NCBI GenBank assembly: GCA_035353855.1
Contig: DAOQAK010000076.1
Location: forward strand, 1 to 11,873
From: Bacteroidales bacterium
GTDB taxonomy: Bacteria; Bacteroidota; Bacteroidia; Bacteroidales; CG2-30-32-10
Direction of reading: 5' to 3'
Length of the DNA: 11,873 bases
Position 1 is the first letter of the stretch; the number at the start of each line of letters is the position of its first letter. Shown here in pieces: positions 1 through 7,339 of this stretch. The notes under the pieces are model-generated. The model was not told the DNA's origin. It saw only the letters and a list, made by a program, of their open reading frames with translations, and searched no databases. The translations under genes and the position numbers were made by a program.

Positions 1-726
1 CTGAAGCAATTTATAATATTCTATTTTATTTTTGATGATATAATTGCTCAAATATAGTATTGGCAATGTTTGCAGGTTTTCGAGAATAAGGTACAAGATA
101 TTTATTATTCTGCCGGTTCTTCCATTACCATCATAGAAAGGATGAATGCTCTCAAACTGAAAATGAATAATCGCCATTTTTACTAATGGATCATAATCAC
201 ATATTTTTTCATCATTGATAAACTTTTCTAAATTTGACATTAATCTTTTTATTTCTTCATAATCCTGTGGTGGTGTATAAATTATTTCTCCGGTTGACGC
301 ATTCTTCAAAGTAGTATCTGGCAATTTACGAAATCCTGCTTTGTTTTTTTCTAATTCTTCCTGGATTTGTAATATCATCCTGTTGGTTAACAATTTATTT
401 TTGGAAATAAGGTTGAACCCTTTTTTCAATGCTAAAATATAATTCTGAACTTCCTTTGCATTTAATGATTTTACAGAATCAAAATTAAGTTCTGATTTAT
501 ATAAATCATCATGGGTTGTAATAATATTTTCTATTGCTGAACTATCTTTTGCTTCTTGTATGCCCAGTGTATTTATTAAAATATTTTGATTGGGTATGGT
601 GGTAGCAATGCCTTTTAATTCAGCTAAAGCTGCATGAGCATATGGTAAACTTTTTAAAATTTTTTTAGTTTCTATATCAAAGTTTAACGGTAGTTCTGAT
701 AATTTCCATTTTTTAGCTTTGTTCAT
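1..726 (-). CDS. Fic family protein (AMP-transferase type), 3' end beyond window
   Basis: Reading the minus strand from ATG at 726 gives 242 residues that stay open to the window edge. Residues 195-206 read HPFYDGNGRTGR, the Fic active-site motif HPFx(D/E)GNGRxGR, with catalytic His195 and the phosphate-binding anion loop. Fic proteins of this type usually transfer AMP from ATP to a hydroxyl side chain of a target protein. Residues 62-67 (SSAIEN) fit the inhibitory helix motif (S/T)xxxE(G/N), with Glu66 as the residue expected to block ATP; its position before the Fic core marks a class II, self-inhibited enzyme. TPPQ at 151-154 lies in the expected target-docking flap. No signal peptide is seen, so it is probably cytoplasmic. 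Relatives of about 350-380 residues often end in a winged-helix DNA-binding domain, which would lie outside this window. No antitoxin gene is visible beside it. The family call is firm; the target is unknown. Confidence 0.93.
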   Translation of the reverse strand, partial: MNKAKKWKLSELPLNFDIETKKILKSLPYAHAALAELKGIATTIPNQNILINTLGIQEAKDSSAIENIITTHDDLYKSELNFDSVKSLNAKEVQNYILALKKGFNLISKNKLLTNRMILQIQEELEKNKAGFRKLPDTTLKNASTGEIIYTPPQDYEEIKRLMSNLEKFINDEKICDYDPLVKMAIIHFQFESIHPFYDGNGRTGRIINILYLILENLQTLPILYLSNYIIKNKIEYYKLLQ

Positions 727-728
727 AA

Positions 729-796
729 TGTAAAGATTTTTGACTTTTCTTTACAAAATAAAGCTATTATGTTAAGAAAAACAAATTTTCTTTACA
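729..796 (-). promoter_or_regulatory. Putative Fic promoter with a triple 8-bp operator-like repeat
   Basis: On the minus strand TTTG (785-782) is followed after 20 bp by TTATTTTG (761-754), one base off the Bacteroidetes -7 consensus TAnnTTTG. TGTAAAGA occurs on the minus strand at 796-789 and 755-748, and its exact reverse complement at 736-729. One copy thus lies just upstream of the -33 element, one overlaps the end of the -7 element, and one lies between the start site and the ATG. Copies two and three form a perfect inverted repeat with an 11-bp spacer. That placement is what a repressor operator would look like. Regulation is inferred. Confidence 0.45.
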
Positions 797-901
797 TATG
801 TGTTTTTTAATGTATAGATTTCTTTATTTTGTTTACAAATCAATTTTGAGTTTCAAAGTATGTTGATTTTTGTACAATATAAATGTTTTAATTTTTTAGA
901 G

Positions 902-967
902 ATGGAAAATTTCAAAACAAAAATTGAAATCAATCCAATCTGTGAAAATCCATGTAATCATTGGTAA
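902..967 (+). CDS. Possible 21-residue Cys/Pro/Trp micropeptide
   Basis: ATG at 902 opens 21 codons and stops with TAA at 965-967. The peptide is Lys/Glu-rich at first (MENFKTKIEI) and ends NPICENPCNHW, with two Cys, two Pro and a C-terminal Trp. No signal peptide is present. A hairpin followed by a T-rich run starts 14 bases after the stop, so the reading frame has a terminator-like end. No clear promoter or ribosome site was found; the leader is AT-rich, as is usual in this phylum. No peptide-modifying enzyme lies nearby. I do not recognise it. It could be a leader peptide, a small peptide gene or a chance frame. Confidence 0.3.
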   Translation: MENFKTKIEINPICENPCNHW

Positions 968-980
968 ATAAAAATAATTT

Positions 981-1046
981 CGCCACCTACGGGGCTTTAT
1001 TTTTTATTAAATTTATTTCTACCAATATGTCGCCTCTAACGAGGCT
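981..1046. repeat. Pair of related short hairpins
   Basis: Two similar inverted repeats lie 50 bp apart. The first is at 981-996 (CGCC...TACG...GGCT). The second is at 1031-1046, where GCCTC (1032-1036) and GAGGC (1041-1045) form a perfect 5-bp stem with loop TAAC. Both share the frame CGCC-N(3-4)-ACG-N(1-2)-GGCT, which suggests two copies of one repeat and not just one terminator. The rest of 727-1082 outside these hairpins, the promoter zone and the micropeptide holds only AT-rich spacer. Confidence 0.4.
982..1005 (+). terminator. Hairpin plus T-rich tract after the micropeptide frame
   Basis: The sequence 982-995 (GCCACCTACGGGGC) can fold with GCC pairing GGC and C986 pairing G991, leaving an A-G mismatch. 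It is followed by TTTATTTTTT (996-1005) on the plus strand. The stem is short, so terminator strength is doubtful. Confidence 0.4.
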
Positions 1047-1082
1047 AATATAAAATACCAAATGAGTTTTACCGGATCAATA

Positions 1083-3992
1083 TTATTTTTTAAACAAACT
1101 GCTCTCCTTTACTTCCACAATTTTCCCGAACTTAGCAATATCAGTCATATTAAGCCTTTTCTTATCGCCAACAATACAAATTACAATTGGTTTTCCTTTT
1201 ATGCTGGTATTATAAAATTTTACAATATCATCGAACGTAAGGTTTTTATATGTTTCCAATTTATATTTTGAAGGATCTTCGATATAGCCTTTAAGTTTCC
1301 AGTTCAAATATTTTTCGGTAAGCTCCCTGAAATCGGGTCTGCTGGCGTATGCTTCCTGTACGAGTGAACTACGGATGTTTTCAATGCGTTCTTTCTTTTC
1401 GGGCATAAAGCAAATCAAACTATCGAATACCTGAATTGCATCAACCGTTTTATCAGCTTGTGTACCTACGTAACCTATAAAACTTGAACGCTTCCCTGTA
1501 AGCATAGGAATGGAATACGATGCCGCTGCAGTATACGCCATTGAACGATATTCACGTATCTCCTGTATAACAAGACCTGAAAATCCTCCGCCGAAATAAT
1601 CATTGAATGCATCAATATAAGCCTCTTTGTCAATGCTGTAATCTTCGCCTTTTATATAAAAATATATCTGGCTTTGTACGGCATCTTTTCTATTTACAAA
1701 ATATACCGTATTCTCATTATATACCTCATCATTAATGACTACAGGCGATTCGGAAGTTTTTAAGTTACTTTGAAATTGTAAGCTGCTTTTTAAAATATCT
1801 GATACATCAGCAAATGAATATTGACTACCGGTATAATGTACCTGCACTTCATAAGTTAATCCTTTTTTAAATACAGCCAGAAGACTATCGGCATTCAAGG
1901 CTTTTATTTCTTTCATTGAAAGCCTGTTGATGAATGTAGAATTATTTTTCTTTCTCACATATTGAAGCAATGCCTGTGCAACGCCCGGAGCATCGGCATC
2001 TTCCAGCTTACGTGTAGCTTGTTCCCCTTCTACAATATTTTTAATTTTCTCTTTGTCAACAACCGGTTCGCTTAAAAGTTCCTGTAAAAGTATCACTCCT
2101 GCTTTAAGTTCGGATTCAATACCGGTAAGCTCGGCAGTAAGGTAATTATCGTCGCATGAAAACGAATAAGAGCATCCTGTTTTCTGAAAAGCTTTTTTCA
2201 CTTCATTCAGCGATTTTGTTTTTGTTCCAGCATAATTCATCAACTCGGCAGCATAATATAATTGTGGCATTTTATATTTCCCTACGCCGAATTTAATTTT
2301 TAAAGTATAAATATCATTTTCGGGATTAGGAGTGTAATAAAGTGTTACATCCTTTGCCAATTCAGCAACCTGAACATCACTGCCAAAGTTTACAAAATCA
2401 GCTACAGGCTCTTTTGCTTTCATGGTTTCAAATTTTTTAGCAAAAGGCGACTTTGCATCCTGTTTGGGTTTTACCGGCTCGTAACCGGGTTTGTCGAGTT
2501 TTTCTTTTTTCGGAAAACCCATTTTTGAAAGCATAATCAGGTAATTTTTGTTGTAATATTTTTGTGCTGCTTTTATCACATCTTCTTTGGTAATTTTTTT
2601 AATCTTATCCGGATAATTTAAATAATCATCAATATCGCGGCTTTGAGCAAAAGCTTGTGCAATAAGAGTTGTACGGTTATCAAAATTTTCAAGATTCAAT
2701 TTGAATTCGGTATAAATATCTTTTTTAACTGCTTCCAATAACCAATCATCAAATTTCCCGTTACGTAATGAATCAAATTCGCTCATGATTAATTGTTCCG
2801 CATTTTCAAGTGATTGTCCTAATATTTTCGGGATAAAAAGAAATACAGAAGCGCCATAATCATTATTCTGCCCCAACGGAATATATTGAGCAGCCATAAG
2901 TTTATTGTCAAGTACCAGCTTGTCTAAAAGCCCTGTTTGTCCGGTATTGGAGAGAATACGGTTACAAACATCCAATGCTACTTCATCGGTGTTCCCGTTA
3001 GGAACTGTACGGAAACCGATAATACCAAGCTTTATAGGAGTAAGCTTTACTTCTACTACTTCGCGTCCGTTAAAATCTTTTTCATCATATTTTGGGAACT
3101 CAGGAACAGTGCCTGATTTCCAAGTGCCAAATTTTTCTTTTATAATCGGAAGAATCTCATCCGTATTAAAATCACCGCAAATCACCAGCGCCATGTTATT
3201 AGCCACATAATATGTTTTATAAAATTTGTACATAGCGTTAAGTGACGGGTTTTTCAGGTGCTCAATGGTTCCAATCGCTGTCTGCTGCCCGTAAGGATGT
3301 TTCTTGTATAAATTCGCGAGAAATGTTTCTATAAGTTTCATTCCAAAATTATCCATGGAACGATTTTTCTCTTCATACACAACTTCCAGCTCCGACTGAA
3401 ACGAACGGAAAACAGGATTTGTAAAACGATGGCTATACAGTTCAAGCCATTTTTCAAACTGATTTGGAGGAAATGCGTTATAAAAAAATGTCATTTCTTC
3501 GGCGGTGAAAGCATTCATTCCCGAACCACCAATACTTTTTATCAGTTTATCGATTTCAATAGGAATAGCGTATTCGCCGGCTTTCAGCGATTGCTCATTT
3601 ATTTTTTTCTGAATTTCTTTTCTTTTGTTTTCATCAACAGTTTGCCCAAGCGAATCATATAAAGCATAAATATTTTCGAGGAAAGGTTTTTCTTTTTCAA
3701 AGTCAGTTGTTCCCATTTCTTCGGTACCTTTAAAAAGCATATGCTCCAAGTAGTGCGCTATTCCGGTATGATCCGAAGGGTCGTTCTTACTTCCGGCCTT
3801 AGTTACCACGCCGCCATATACCAGCGGAATGGTATGGTCTTCATTCAATAAAACTGTTAACCCATTATCAAGTACACATTTTGTAACTTTAATCTTAGCG
3901 GGGGTCTTTGCTTCTTGTGCAATAGTATATAATGTAACAAAACAAAGCGCTACAGACAGGATGCAAACTTTTTTAAATTGTGAAAATATCAT
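1083..3992 (-). CDS. Secreted two-domain M16 zinc metallopeptidase
   Basis: The 969-residue protein has the length and layout of full pitrilysin/PqqL-type M16 peptidases: two homologous halves that close over a peptide substrate. The N-terminal half carries the inverted zinc motif HYLEH at 80-84 (His80, His84 ligands, Glu83 catalytic). Glu201 and Glu208, seven residues apart in the helix ELEVVYEE, match the pitrilysin pair, with Glu208 as third ligand. The second half (from about 545) lacks the zinc motif, as expected, but keeps the Arg813/Tyr820 pair that binds substrate backbone in insulin-degrading enzyme. Residues 100-150 form a charged, helix-like insert. A Sec signal peptide (about 1-25) points to the periplasm. 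A Lys/Pro-rich linker at about 493-530 joins the halves. It is a single gene with about 200 bp to the next unit. The substrate cannot be told from sequence. Confidence 0.95.
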   Translation of the reverse strand: MIFSQFKKVCILSVALCFVTLYTIAQEAKTPAKIKVTKCVLDNGLTVLLNEDHTIPLVYGGVVTKAGSKNDPSDHTGIAHYLEHMLFKGTEEMGTTDFEKEKPFLENIYALYDSLGQTVDENKRKEIQKKINEQSLKAGEYAIPIEIDKLIKSIGGSGMNAFTAEEMTFFYNAFPPNQFEKWLELYSHRFTNPVFRSFQSELEVVYEEKNRSMDNFGMKLIETFLANLYKKHPYGQQTAIGTIEHLKNPSLNAMYKFYKTYYVANNMALVICGDFNTDEILPIIKEKFGTWKSGTVPEFPKYDEKDFNGREVVEVKLTPIKLGIIGFRTVPNGNTDEVALDVCNRILSNTGQTGLLDKLVLDNKLMAAQYIPLGQNNDYGASVFLFIPKILGQSLENAEQLIMSEFDSLRNGKFDDWLLEAVKKDIYTEFKLNLENFDNRTTLIAQAFAQSRDIDDYLNYPDKIKKITKEDVIKAAQKYYNKNYLIMLSKMGFPKKEKLDKPGYEPVKPKQDAKSPFAKKFETMKAKEPVADFVNFGSDVQVAELAKDVTLYYTPNPENDIYTLKIKFGVGKYKMPQLYYAAELMNYAGTKTKSLNEVKKAFQKTGCSYSFSCDDNYLTAELTGIESELKAGVILLQELLSEPVVDKEKIKNIVEGEQATRKLEDADAPGVAQALLQYVRKKNNSTFINRLSMKEIKALNADSLLAVFKKGLTYEVQVHYTGSQYSFADVSDILKSSLQFQSNLKTSESPVVINDEVYNENTVYFVNRKDAVQSQIYFYIKGEDYSIDKEAYIDAFNDYFGGGFSGLVIQEIREYRSMAYTAAASYSIPMLTGKRSSFIGYVGTQADKTVDAIQVFDSLICFMPEKKERIENIRSSLVQEAYASRPDFRELTEKYLNWKLKGYIEDPSKYKLETYKNLTFDDIVKFYNTSIKGKPIVICIVGDKKRLNMTDIAKFGKIVEVKESSLFKK

Positions 3993-4112
3993 GGTGTTAC
4001 GTTTTATGTTTTATACAAAGTTCGAAATAAAATATTTTAAAATAAACTTTTATGCACAAACCTCAAAAGGCTTAATCCACAAGCCGATTAATACTTTTAA
4101 GGTTCCTTTACT

Positions 4113-4140
4113 AAAAAACAGCCCCCGTATCCGGGGACTG
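4113..4140 (-). terminator. Rho-independent terminator of the TonB-domain gene pair
   Basis: On the minus strand 4140-4119 forms a GC-rich hairpin: CAG/CTG base, one mismatch, then CCCCG pairing CGGGG around a 4-base loop, followed by six T (4118-4113). It lies about 50 bp after the stop of the downstream TonB-domain gene and before the M16 gene, so it closes that transcript. Confidence 0.85.
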
Positions 4141-4191
4141 CTTTCACACTTAATCCAACACACATTGCCAGGAAAAAATATAGAGAGAAAA

Positions 4192-4524
4192 TTATTCCAG
4201 TTTGAAATCGAAACGCATCAGGTATTTTTCACCGTACATTTCGGGACTGGGTTCAAGTGTTAAAGAAGATAGTTTTTCAACTACGTACACCATCAGGTCG
4301 CCACTAAATGCATTGCAATTTAAAATTTCAATCTTCCCGTCTTCTTTTATTGTAAATTCAATAAATACACTTCCCTGAATTTGTTGCTGAATAAATTCTA
4401 CAGGATAAGATATTTGACTTTTTATGGTTTGCTGCATCATTGTAACTGAATCAGGATTCTTTGCGAATATTGCTGTTACTGACATCAACAATATAATTGC
4501 TGTGGTTATAATTTTTGTTTTCAT
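4192..4524 (-). CDS. Small periplasmic protein with TonB C-terminal-like domain (copy 2)
   Basis: The 110-residue protein has a Sec signal peptide (about 1-21, ending AIFA) and then little but one domain. Residues 35-110 follow the TonB C-terminal pattern: a strand-initial SYP, helix residues FIQQQ, QG-VFIEFTI, EDG-I and a late hydrophobic strand. Full TonB proteins span the inner membrane and feed energy to outer-membrane receptors; this one lacks a membrane anchor and a Pro-rich spacer, so it is probably a soluble periplasmic protein, not an energy transducer. It is a clear paralogue of the gene 34 bp upstream (FTI-EDG-I versus FTV-NDG-L; VVEKLSSL versus VIEKIKSI) and is likely co-transcribed with it. 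A single Cys70 is free. The function is unknown. Confidence 0.8.
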   Translation of the reverse strand: MKTKIITTAIILLMSVTAIFAKNPDSVTMMQQTIKSQISYPVEFIQQQIQGSVFIEFTIKEDGKIEILNCNAFSGDLMVYVVEKLSSLTLEPSPEMYGEKYLMRFDFKLE

Positions 4525-4558
4525 AATTTTAAAATTTTAAGGTTAATTGATTCTGAAT

Positions 4559-4906
4559 TTATTTTTCGTACTTGAATTCAAATTTTACATTATAAGTTTT
4601 GCCTTGCTCCCTGTTTCCGGGTAAAAGTTTTATTGATTTTATTTTTTCTATTACATATTTTTTTAATGTTTCGCTGCTTTCATTTGTGAGGTTAATCTTC
4701 AATGTACCGTCGTTATTGACTGTGAAGCTTACCAAAACAACGCCTTCTATTTTTTCCTGCTTTGCAAACTCAGGGAAGGTGATGGTTTTCTTTAAAAGTT
4801 TTTCAACTTTGGAAGGACTGTCAATGGTTGCTGTTGTATTTGCGAAGCTGCCTGTAGCACTTATTATCATAAGGCTTATCAGTGATATTATTATTCTTTT
4901 TTTCAT
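4559..4906 (-). CDS. Small periplasmic protein with TonB C-terminal-like domain (copy 1)
   Basis: The 115-residue protein starts with a signal peptide (about 1-22, ending SFA) and carries a stand-alone TonB C-terminal-like fold at about 36-115: TFPEFAKQ, IEGVVLVSFTV, NNDGTLKI and a final strand KTYNVKFEFKYEK. As in its paralogue downstream, there is no anchor or Pro-rich spacer. It is the first gene of the two-gene unit that diverges from the histidine kinase operon across a 338-bp spacer, and that ends at a strong terminator. The position suggests that the kinase/regulator system might control it, but nothing in the sequence proves this. Such proteins could be decoys or partners of outer-membrane receptors; that is a guess. 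Confidence 0.8.
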   Translation of the reverse strand: MKKRIIISLISLMIISATGSFANTTATIDSPSKVEKLLKKTITFPEFAKQEKIEGVVLVSFTVNNDGTLKINLTNESSETLKKYVIEKIKSIKLLPGNREQGKTYNVKFEFKYEK

Positions 4907-5244
4907 GGGTTAAGTTTTTATGTTATTATTTTCTTTCTGTTTTCTGTCTTATGACGAACTGTTATTTTTAAAAGTTACAGGTGTTTTAAAAAATGTTTGT
5001 TGTTCATCGTTTGTTGTTTGTTTTTATAATTTTAGTTCTGTTTCTATTTCAAAATTACTTTCGTAAAAAAACAAAAACAACTTTATTCTACCAGCATGCT
5101 TGATTTATCAACGATGTACAAAAAGGCAATTGTCTATTTTTAAATTGAAGTATGATTAATGTTGATTGAGCATTTAAGTGTATTTGTAGAAAATACTTGC
5201 ATTTTCTTTAAAAAAATGATTTCTTCGTATTACTTATATAAGCA
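4907..5244. other. Divergent intergenic region between TonB-domain genes and kinase operon
   Basis: This 338-bp spacer holds the minus-strand promoter at 5050-5080 and a direct repeat GTTTGTTGTT at 4995-5004 and 5009-5018 (14-bp period), which lies in the leader of the TonB-domain transcript. For the plus-strand kinase operon the nearest promoter-like string is TGTATTTG (5179-5186), without a properly spaced -33 element. No small RNA or riboswitch fold was recognised. Confidence 0.5.
5050..5080 (-). promoter_or_regulatory. Bacteroidetes-type promoter for the TonB-domain gene pair
   Basis: Minus strand TTG (5080-5078), 20-bp spacer, then TAATTTTG (5057-5050), an exact match to TAnnTTTG. Transcription should start near 5043, leaving a leader of about 137 bases before the ATG at 4906. 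Confidence 0.6.
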
Positions 5245-6261
5245 ATGAAAAAAAGAGCTATTATATTATCGCATATCACTTTCTGGATTTTAGCCACCGT
5301 GGTTCAAATCCTTCCAATACTTACATGGGATAATCTAACTGAAATAAAGGATTCACTTATTGAAGAATTTTTTATGACCATTTTGTGCATGCTGTTTTTT
5401 TACGGAAGTTATTTTTATATCACACGTATACTTATAAAGAAAAGATTTTTTTTATTTCTACTTATATTCTTCTCTTCTCTTTTCCTTTTCACATTATTGA
5501 TAATGAAATTCTATCCGCCTTTATTGTTTATGTTCATCAGTCCTGTTGAAGACATAAACTACACGCGATGGTTTTTCAGTCTTATCAGTTATATTTTTGT
5601 TTTTGGTTTATGGGGAACCATGTTTCGCATAACGATCAACTGGTTTATTGAAAAACAAAAAGAAAAAGAACTGGAAAAGCAAAATATATTTAGTGAACTG
5701 GGAATGCTGCGTTCGCAGATCAATCCGCATTTTCTGTTCAACACGCTGAATAATATCAATTCATTTATTTATCGCGAACCCGATAAAACATCTTTTGGAA
5801 TTGCAAAGCTGACCGACATTATGCGCTACATGCTTTATGACGCCAATGCTGAAAAAGTAAAACTTACCGACGAAATAAATTATATAAAAAATTATATTGA
5901 CTTACAAAAACTAAGGATTAAAGAATCCGATTATGTTCATTTCGATATTATTGGAAATACAGAAAATGTAATGATCCCGCCAATGCTGCTAATCCCTTTT
6001 GTTGAAAATGCCTTTAAACACGGAAGAAAAAATATGGAAGGAGTTGGAATATTTATCAAACTTTTTACTGACGGGAAAAAAATAAATTTCGAGGTTAAAA
6101 ATTTTCTTTTAAATACAACTCAACCATTTGAAAAAAATGGAGGTTTCGGGCTGAAAAATATACGGCGAAGATTAGAATTGATTTATGGTTCGGAACACCA
6201 ATTAACATGCAATGAACAAAATGATATGTTCATAGTAACATTGAATATTGATAAAATTTAA
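5245..6261 (+). CDS. LytS/YehU-type sensor histidine kinase (intact)
   Basis: The 338-residue protein has four hydrophobic segments (about 5-26, 42-64, 68-98, 108-134) and then a charged coiled-coil linker (EKQKEKELEKQ). The His_kinase domain follows: LRSQINPHFLFNTLNNI at 155-171 with phosphoacceptor His162, the N-box PFVENAFKHG at 251-260 with Asn255, and the G-box GGFGLKNIRRRLELIYG at 299-315. All key residues are present, so it should autophosphorylate and pass phosphate to the LytTR regulator two genes on. There is no large extracellular sensor domain; the signal is probably sensed in or near the membrane. The next kinase starts 5 bp after its stop, so the two are co-transcribed and probably translationally linked. 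Both are homologous throughout, which points to a tandem duplication. Confidence 0.95.
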   Translation: MKKRAIILSHITFWILATVVQILPILTWDNLTEIKDSLIEEFFMTILCMLFFYGSYFYITRILIKKRFFLFLLIFFSSLFLFTLLIMKFYPPLLFMFISPVEDINYTRWFFSLISYIFVFGLWGTMFRITINWFIEKQKEKELEKQNIFSELGMLRSQINPHFLFNTLNNINSFIYREPDKTSFGIAKLTDIMRYMLYDANAEKVKLTDEINYIKNYIDLQKLRIKESDYVHFDIIGNTENVMIPPMLLIPFVENAFKHGRKNMEGVGIFIKLFTDGKKINFEVKNFLLNTTQPFEKNGGFGLKNIRRRLELIYGSEHQLTCNEQNDMFIVTLNIDKI

Positions 6262-6266
6262 TTCAG

Positions 6267-7301
6267 ATGAAACGGAAATACGTAGTAATGATACATCTTT
6301 TATTCTGGTTGTTGTACACCACCGTTACTACGATTCCGTATACCATAGGAAATATCAGTGATGAAGAAACCAGGAATATCATCATCAGGCTGATGATTTC
6401 AAAATTATTTCTTGTTATTGTTTTTTATGTTTACTATTTCTTTATTGGGCCACAGTTGATATTCCGGAACCGCATTTTTTTATTTATTATTCTTGCCGTA
6501 GTTTTTGATGTTTCTTATGCTTTGTTAATGGCAAATATTATTTTGCCTATATATCACTGGGTACTTGGACCGGATTGTGGCAAAACAACATTCAATTCGA
6601 TTTTTTTCAGTTCTGTCTGGTATCATTTTATTTATGCTGTTTATGGAACTTTGTTTCGGTTTACTATCGACTGGTTTAGAAAAGAACAAAAACGCCGTGA
6701 ACTGGAAACACAAAAAGTTAATGCAGAACTGGCTTTTTTGCGGTCGCAGATAAATCCAAAATTTTTATTTTACACTTTAGGTGAACTCGACAACATTTTA
6801 AAAATTAATCCTGCACGTACTTCCGAAGGCATTATCAAACTCTCCGAAATCATGCGTTACATGCTATATGATGCCGCAACATCAAAAATACCGCTTGAAC
6901 TTGAGGTTTCGCATATACAGAATTATATCACATTACAGGAATTAATTTCGGGAAAAAAGGGAATGGTAAAATTTACTATCGACGGTAATATTAAGGACAG
7001 GAATATCCCTCCTTTGTTATTTATTCATTTCATTGAAAATGCCATCAAGCACGGGAAAAAGGATAATCATTTCCCTGCAATAATTATTAACCTGACCGTA
7101 AACGATGAACTTATATTTTTTGAAACACAAAATTTTATTGAAGGAAATTCGAACTACAATGAAATGCAAGAAGGACAAAGCATGAAGAATATACGGAGAA
7201 GGATGGATTTGCTTTTTGGTAAAAAATATACACTTGATATTAAACAGGAAAGTGAAATCTTTAATGTAAAAATGATTATCAATAAACCCTGGCAATCATA
7301 A
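6267..7301 (+). CDS. Degenerate LytS-type histidine kinase (probable pseudokinase)
   Basis: The 344-residue protein has the same plan as the preceding kinase: four membrane segments, a coiled-coil linker (FRKEQKRRELETQK) and a His_kinase domain. The H-box reads LRSQINPKFLFYTL at 158-171: Lys165 replaces the phosphoacceptor His, and Tyr169 replaces the usual Asn. The N-box HFIENAIKHGKK keeps Asn258. The G-box reads EGQSMKNIRRR (302-312) where the partner has GGFGLKNIRRR, so the Gly residues of the ATP lid are lost. The frame is uninterrupted and the rest is well conserved, so this is not a decaying gene but more likely a non-phosphorylated partner, for instance in a heterodimer with the intact kinase. 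It may still bind nucleotide weakly. It begins 5 bp after the first kinase and ends 38 bp before the response regulator. Confidence 0.92.
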   Translation: MKRKYVVMIHLLFWLLYTTVTTIPYTIGNISDEETRNIIIRLMISKLFLVIVFYVYYFFIGPQLIFRNRIFLFIILAVVFDVSYALLMANIILPIYHWVLGPDCGKTTFNSIFFSSVWYHFIYAVYGTLFRFTIDWFRKEQKRRELETQKVNAELAFLRSQINPKFLFYTLGELDNILKINPARTSEGIIKLSEIMRYMLYDAATSKIPLELEVSHIQNYITLQELISGKKGMVKFTIDGNIKDRNIPPLLFIHFIENAIKHGKKDNHFPAIIINLTVNDELIFFETQNFIEGNSNYNEMQEGQSMKNIRRRMDLLFGKKYTLDIKQESEIFNVKMIINKPWQS

Positions 7302-7339
7302 ATATTATTAAATTTATACTGTTTAAAAAATTACAGTTA

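Noticed and set aside
2905..4263. Plus-strand frames opposite the M16 gene and its upstream region.
   Set aside because: They are antisense to a well-supported M16 gene or span its terminator and spacer, and show no domain or signal.
4525..4536. Perfect palindrome AATTTTAAAATT between the TonB-domain genes.
   Set aside because: Pure A/T sequence in an AT-rich leader; likely chance.
5179..5186. TGTATTTG as -7 element of the kinase operon.
   Set aside because: One mismatch at a key base and no TTG at the expected 17-23 bp upstream.
7318..7337. Inverted repeat ACTGT / ACAGT between the second kinase and the regulator.
   Set aside because: Only 5-bp arms with an AT-rich loop and no T-run; too weak for a terminator or attenuator call.
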